Part shown: positions 59,901-64,000 of the stretch, piece by piece | Layout: the number at the start of each line of letters is the position of its first letter | Numbering within the stretch: position 1 is the first letter of the stretch | Assembly (NCBI GenBank): GCA_009760855.2 | Contig: WPIO01000124.1 | Span: 1,120,501 to 1,184,500, forward strand | Direction: 5' to 3' | Length of the DNA: 64,000 nt | From: Cristatella mucedo | Taxonomy: Eukaryota; Bryozoa; Phylactolaemata; Cristatellidae | Program-made: the position numbers and the translations under genes | The notes under the pieces: generated by a model | The model's database searches: none | What the model saw: the letters and a program-made list of their open reading frames with translations, nothing else | What the model was told of the DNA's origin: nothing

Positions 59901-62900
59901 ATTAGCGTCGCCATAGCGACCAAGCAACTCAAGTGTTGTCCCGAAGAATCGCCGCTGTCCAGAGTGAAGGTGGATGGACGAGATGACTGACGAAATATTA
60001 CCGATGCCGTAGCGAGGTCGCCTCGGAGCTGCGGCTACCGCGACTGTAGCCGCGTCCGTGCCGCACCGCTCCACGCCCTAGAGCGGCGCTGCACGGATTG
60101 CGGTGGCGGCCAAGCAGCTCAGATGTTGTCCCGAAGAATCGCCGCTGTCCAGAGCGAAGGTGGATGAAGAGATGAGTGACGAAATATTAGCCTCGCCGTA
60201 GCGACCAAGCAACTCAATTGTTGTCCCGAAGAATCGCCGCTGTCCAGAGTGAAGTTGGATGGGCGAGATGACTGACGAAATATTACCGATGCTGTAGCGA
60301 CGTCGCCTCTGAGCTGCGGCTGCCGCGACTGTTGCCGCGTCCGTGCCGCACCGCTCCACGCCCTAGAGCGGCGCTGCACGGACTGCGGTGGCGGCCAAGC
60401 AGCTCAGATGTTGTCCCGAAGAATCGCCGCTGTCCAGAGTAAAGGTGGATGGACGAGATGAATGACGAAATATTTGCGTCGCCATAGCGACCAAGCAACT
60501 CAAGTGTTGTCCCGAAGAATCGCCGCTGTCCAGAGTGAAGGTGTGGATGGGATGACTGCGCCGTAAGCGCTGCGAAATCGCCTCGCCGCGAGCTGCCGAA
60601 ATGTTTGCCGTGTAGCGAGGTCTGCGGCTGCCGCGACTGTTGCAGCGTCCGTGCTGCACCGCTCCACGCCCTAGAGCGGCGCGGCACGGACTGCGGTGGC
60701 GGCCAGGCAGCTCAGATGTTGTCCCGAAGAATCGCCGCTGTCCAGAGTGAAGGTGGATGGACGAGATGACTGACGAAATAATGGCTTCGCCGTAGCGAGG
60801 TCGCCTCTGAGCTGCGGCTGCCGCGACTGTTGCAGCGTCCGTGCTGCACCGCTCCACGCCCTAGAGCGGCGCTGCACGGACTGCGGTGGCGGCCAAGCAG
60901 CTCAGATGTATTCCCGAAGAATCGCCGCTATCCAGAGTGAAGGTGGATGGACGAGATGACTGACGAAATATTAGCGATGTCGTAGCGACGTCGCCTCTGA
61001 GCTGCGGCTGCCGCGACTGTTGCCGCGTCCGTGCCGCACCGCTCCACACCCTAGAGCGCGCTGCACGGACTGCAGTGGTGGCAAAGCAGCTCAGATGTTG
61101 TCCCGAAGAATCGCCGCTGTCCAGAGTGAAGGTGGATGGACGAGATGAATGACGAAATATTTGCGTCGCCATAGCGACCAAGCAACTCAAGTGTTGTCCC
61201 GAAGAATCGCCGCTGTCCAGAGTGAAGGTGGATGGACGAGATGACTGACGAAATATTACCGATGCCGTAGCGAGGTCGCCTCGGAGCTGCGGCTACCGCG
61301 ACTGTAGCCGCGTCCGTGCCGCACCGCTCCACGCCCTAGAGCGGCGCTGCACGGATTGCGGTGGCGGCCAAGCAGCTCAGATGTTGTCCCGAAGAATCGC
61401 CGCTGTCCAGAGCGAAGGTGGATGGACGAGATGAGTGACGAAATATTAGCCTCGCCGTAGCGACCAAGCAACTCAATTGTTGTCCCGAAGAATCGCCGCT
61501 GTCCAGAGTGAAGTTGGATGGGCGAGATGACTGACGAAATATTACCGATGCTGTAGCGACGTCGCCTCTGAGCTGCGGCTGCCGCGACTGTTGCCGCGTC
61601 CGTGCCGCACCGCTCCACGCCCTAGAGCGGCGCTGCACGGACTGCGGTGGCGGCCAAGCAGCTCAGATGTTGTCCCGAAGAATCGCCGCTGTCCAGAGTG
61701 AAGGTGGATGGACGAGATGACTGACGAAATAATGGCTTCGCCGTAGCGAGGTCGCCTCTCTGAGCTGCGGCTGCCGCGACTGTTGCAGCGTCCGTGCTGC
61801 ACCGCTCCACGCCCTAGAGCGGCGCTGCACGGACTGCGGTGGCGGCCAAGCAGCTCAGATGTATTCCCGAAGAATCGCCGCTATCCAGAGTGAAGGTGGA
61901 TGGACGAGATGACTGACGAAATATTAGCGATGTCGTAGCGACGTCGCCTCTGAGCTGCGGCTGCCGCGACTGTTGCCGCGTCCGTGCCGCACCGCTCCAC
62001 ACCCTAGAGCGCGCTGCAGACTGCGCAAAGCAGCTCAGATATTTCCCAGAATGTTGCCGAAGAATCGCCGCTGCAGGTGGATGGCGAGAAAGCATTTGCG
62101 TCGCCTCACTCAATATTGTCCCGAAGAATCGCCGCTGTCCAGAGTGAAGGTGGATGGACGAGATGACTGACGAAATATTAGCGATGCCGTAGCGAGGTCG
62201 CCTCTGAGCTGCGGCTGCCGCGACTGTTGCCGCGTCCGTGCCGCACCGCTCCACGCCCTAGAGCGGCGCTGCACGGACTGCGGTGGCGGCCAAGCAGCTC
62301 AGATGTTGTCCCGAAGAATCGCCGCTGTCCAGAGCGAAGGTGGATGGATGAAGAGATGAGTGACGAAATATTAGCCTCGCCGTAGCGACCAAGCAACTCA
62401 ATTGTTGTCCCGAAGAATCGCCCGCTGTCCAGAGTGAATGTGGATGGCGAGATGACTGACGAAATATTACCGATGCTGTAGCGACGTCGCCTCTGAGCTG
62501 CGGCTGCCGCGACTGTTTTGCCGCGTCCGTGCCGCACCGCTCCACGCCCTAGAGCGGCGCTGCACGGACTGCGGTGGCGGCCAAGCAGCTCAGATGTTGT
62601 CCCGAAGAATCGCCGCCTGTCCAGAGTGAAGGTGGATGGACGAGATGACTGACGAAATAATGGCTTCGCCGTTGTCCCGAGAGTCGCCTCTGAGCTGCGA
62701 TGGCTGCCGAGTGACCGACTCAGGCTTCGCCGTTGCAGCGATCCGACTGCCGACCGCTCCACGCCTAAGCGGCGCTGCACGGCAACTGCGGTGGCGGCCA
62801 AGCAGCTCAGATGTTGTCCCGAAGAATCGCCGCTGTCCAGAGTGAAGGTGGATGGACGAGATGACTGACGAAATATTACCGATGTCGTAGCGACGTCGCC

Positions 62901-64000
62901 TCTGAGCTGCGGCTGCCGCGACTGTTGCCGCGTCCGTGCCGCACCGCTCCACGCCCTAGAGCGGCGCTGCACGGACTGCGGTGGCGGCCAAGCAGCTCAG
63001 ATGTTGTCCCGAAGAATCGCCGCTGTCCAGCGGAAGGTGGATGGACGAGATGAGTGACGAAATATTAGCTGTCCATAGCGACCAAGCAACTCAAGTGTTG
63101 TCCCGAAGCTGCCGCAGAGTGAAGGTGGATGGGCGAGATGACTGACGAAATATTAGCGATGCCGTAGCGAGGTCGCCTCTGAGCTGCGGCTGCCGCGACT
63201 GTTACCGCGTCCGTGCTGCACCGCTCCACGCCCTAAGCGGTGCTGCACGGACTGCAGTGGCGGCAAAGCAGCTCAGATGTTGTCCCGAAGAATCGCCGCT
63301 GTCCAGAGTGAAGGTGGATGGACGAGATGGCTGACGAAATAATGGCTTCGCCGTAGCGAGGTCGCCTCTGAGCTGCGGCTGCCGCGACTGTTACCGCGTC
63401 CGTGCCGCACCGCTCCACGCCCTAGAGCGGCGCTGCACGGACTTCGGTGGCGGCCAAGCAGCTCAGATGTTGTCCCGAAGAATCGCCGCTGTCCAGAGTG
63501 AAGGTGGATGGACGAGATGAATGACGAAATATTAGCGTCGCCATAGCGACCAAGCAACTCAAGTATTGTCCCGAAGAATCGCCGCTGTCCAGAGTGAAGG
63601 TGGATGGACGAGATGACTGACGAAATGTTACCGATGCCGTAGCGACGTCGCCACTGAGCTGTGGCTGCCGCGACTGTTGCCACGTCCGTGCCGCACCGCT
63701 CCACGCCCTAGAGCGGCGCTGCACGGACCGCGGTGGCAGCCAAGCAACTCAAGTGTTGTCCCGAAGAATGGATGGACGAGATGGCTGACGAAATAATGGC
63801 TTCGCCGTAGCGAGGTCGCCTCCGAGCTGCGGCTACCGCGACTGTAGCCGCGTCCGTGCCGCACCGCTCCACGCCCTAGAGCGGCGCTGCACGGACTGCG
63901 ATGGCGGCCAAGCCGCTCAGATGTTGTCCCGAAGAATCTCCGCTGTCCAGAGCGAAGGTTGATGAAGAGATGACTGACGAAATATTAACAATGTCGTAGC
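53941..64000. repeat. Two-module satellite array (~190- and ~285-bp units)
   Basis: About 10 kb of head-to-tail repeats, running off the right edge. Module B (~95 bp) reads CCAAGCAGCTCAGATGTTGT ... CTGACGAAATATTACCGATG. Module G (~95 bp, very GC-rich) reads GGTCGCCTCTGAGCTGCGGC ... CGGACTGCGGTGGCGG. The units are BG (about 190 bp) or B-B'-G (about 285 bp), where B' has the diagnostic AACTCAA(T/G)TGTTG. About 43 units are present. Open frames on the minus strand are limited by a TAG inside module G and start at GTG, not ATG. It is most likely non-coding heterochromatic or subtelomeric/centromeric satellite; location is inference. Confidence 0.95.
61990..62800. other. Indel-damaged segment of the satellite array
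   Basis: Units at 61990-62110, 62350-62530 and 62660-62790, and similarly 60540-60620, have many small insertions, deletions and lost pieces, while flanking units are almost identical to each other. This looks more like uncertain consensus in an unresolved repeat than ordinary divergence, though a patch of old units is possible. Confidence 0.5.

Noticed and set aside
53941-64000. Dozens of 60-260-residue minus-strand frames in the satellite (SSVISSIHLHSGQRRFFGTT-type)
   Set aside because: They begin at GTG rather than ATG, change frame from unit to unit because unit lengths are not multiples of three, and end at a TAG built into the GC-rich module. They are products of the repeat.
53941-64000. 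CRISPR array
   Set aside because: The repeats are long tandem units without unique spacers, in a eukaryotic genome.

Overview
This window is nuclear DNA from an animal, probably an invertebrate. It has a spliced LIM-domain exon, tRNA-derived SINEs, CR1/L2-group non-LTR retrotransposons (LINEs), dinucleotide microsatellites, a decayed Maverick/Polinton-type element and a long satellite array. The sequence alone does not fix the clade. Almost all of it is repeats; the only convincing host coding sequence is one exon near the left edge.

Layout. 1-22 kb: a LIM-domain exon (minus strand, 1656-1813), then about 20 kb of apparently non-coding DNA with scattered LINE tails, SINEs, microsatellites and a 790-bp inverted-repeat transposon. 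22.0-23.5 kb: a CpG-rich island, possibly the promoter of that LIM gene. 23.7-28.4 kb: LINE and SINE debris in otherwise anonymous sequence. 28.8-35.6 kb: a stack of non-LTR retrotransposons from two families. I call them LINE A (3' end GCGCC...GGCGC hairpin plus ATT repeats) and LINE B (a different 3' UTR). One SINE sits inside LINE B. 35.6-44.6 kb: an AT-rich island holding a decayed Polinton/Maverick (adintovirus-like) element. It has a minus-strand protein-primed-type DNA polymerase B, a phospholipase A2-like gene and several unassigned reading frames. A SINE and a terminal-inverted-repeat element have both landed inside the polymerase. 44.9-53.3 kb: a long TA repeat, more LINE A and LINE B pieces, an 884-bp LTR-like insertion inside a LINE A copy, and a hAT transposase relic. 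53.94-64.0 kb: a GC-rich satellite built from two unrelated ~95-bp modules, arranged as ~190-bp and ~285-bp units. Its first ~830 bp recur 9226 bp later, at the right edge.

Relationships. SINE family 2 carries a copy of the LINE A 3' hairpin tail, which suggests it is mobilised by the LINE A reverse transcriptase. SINE family 1 is a separate tRNA-like family with a 10-bp self-complementary core. The nested insertions give a relative order: the Polinton entered and then received a SINE2 and a TIR element; LINE B received a SINE2; and a LINE A copy received an LTR-like element.

Translations here are by eye and approximate at their edges. No database search was possible.
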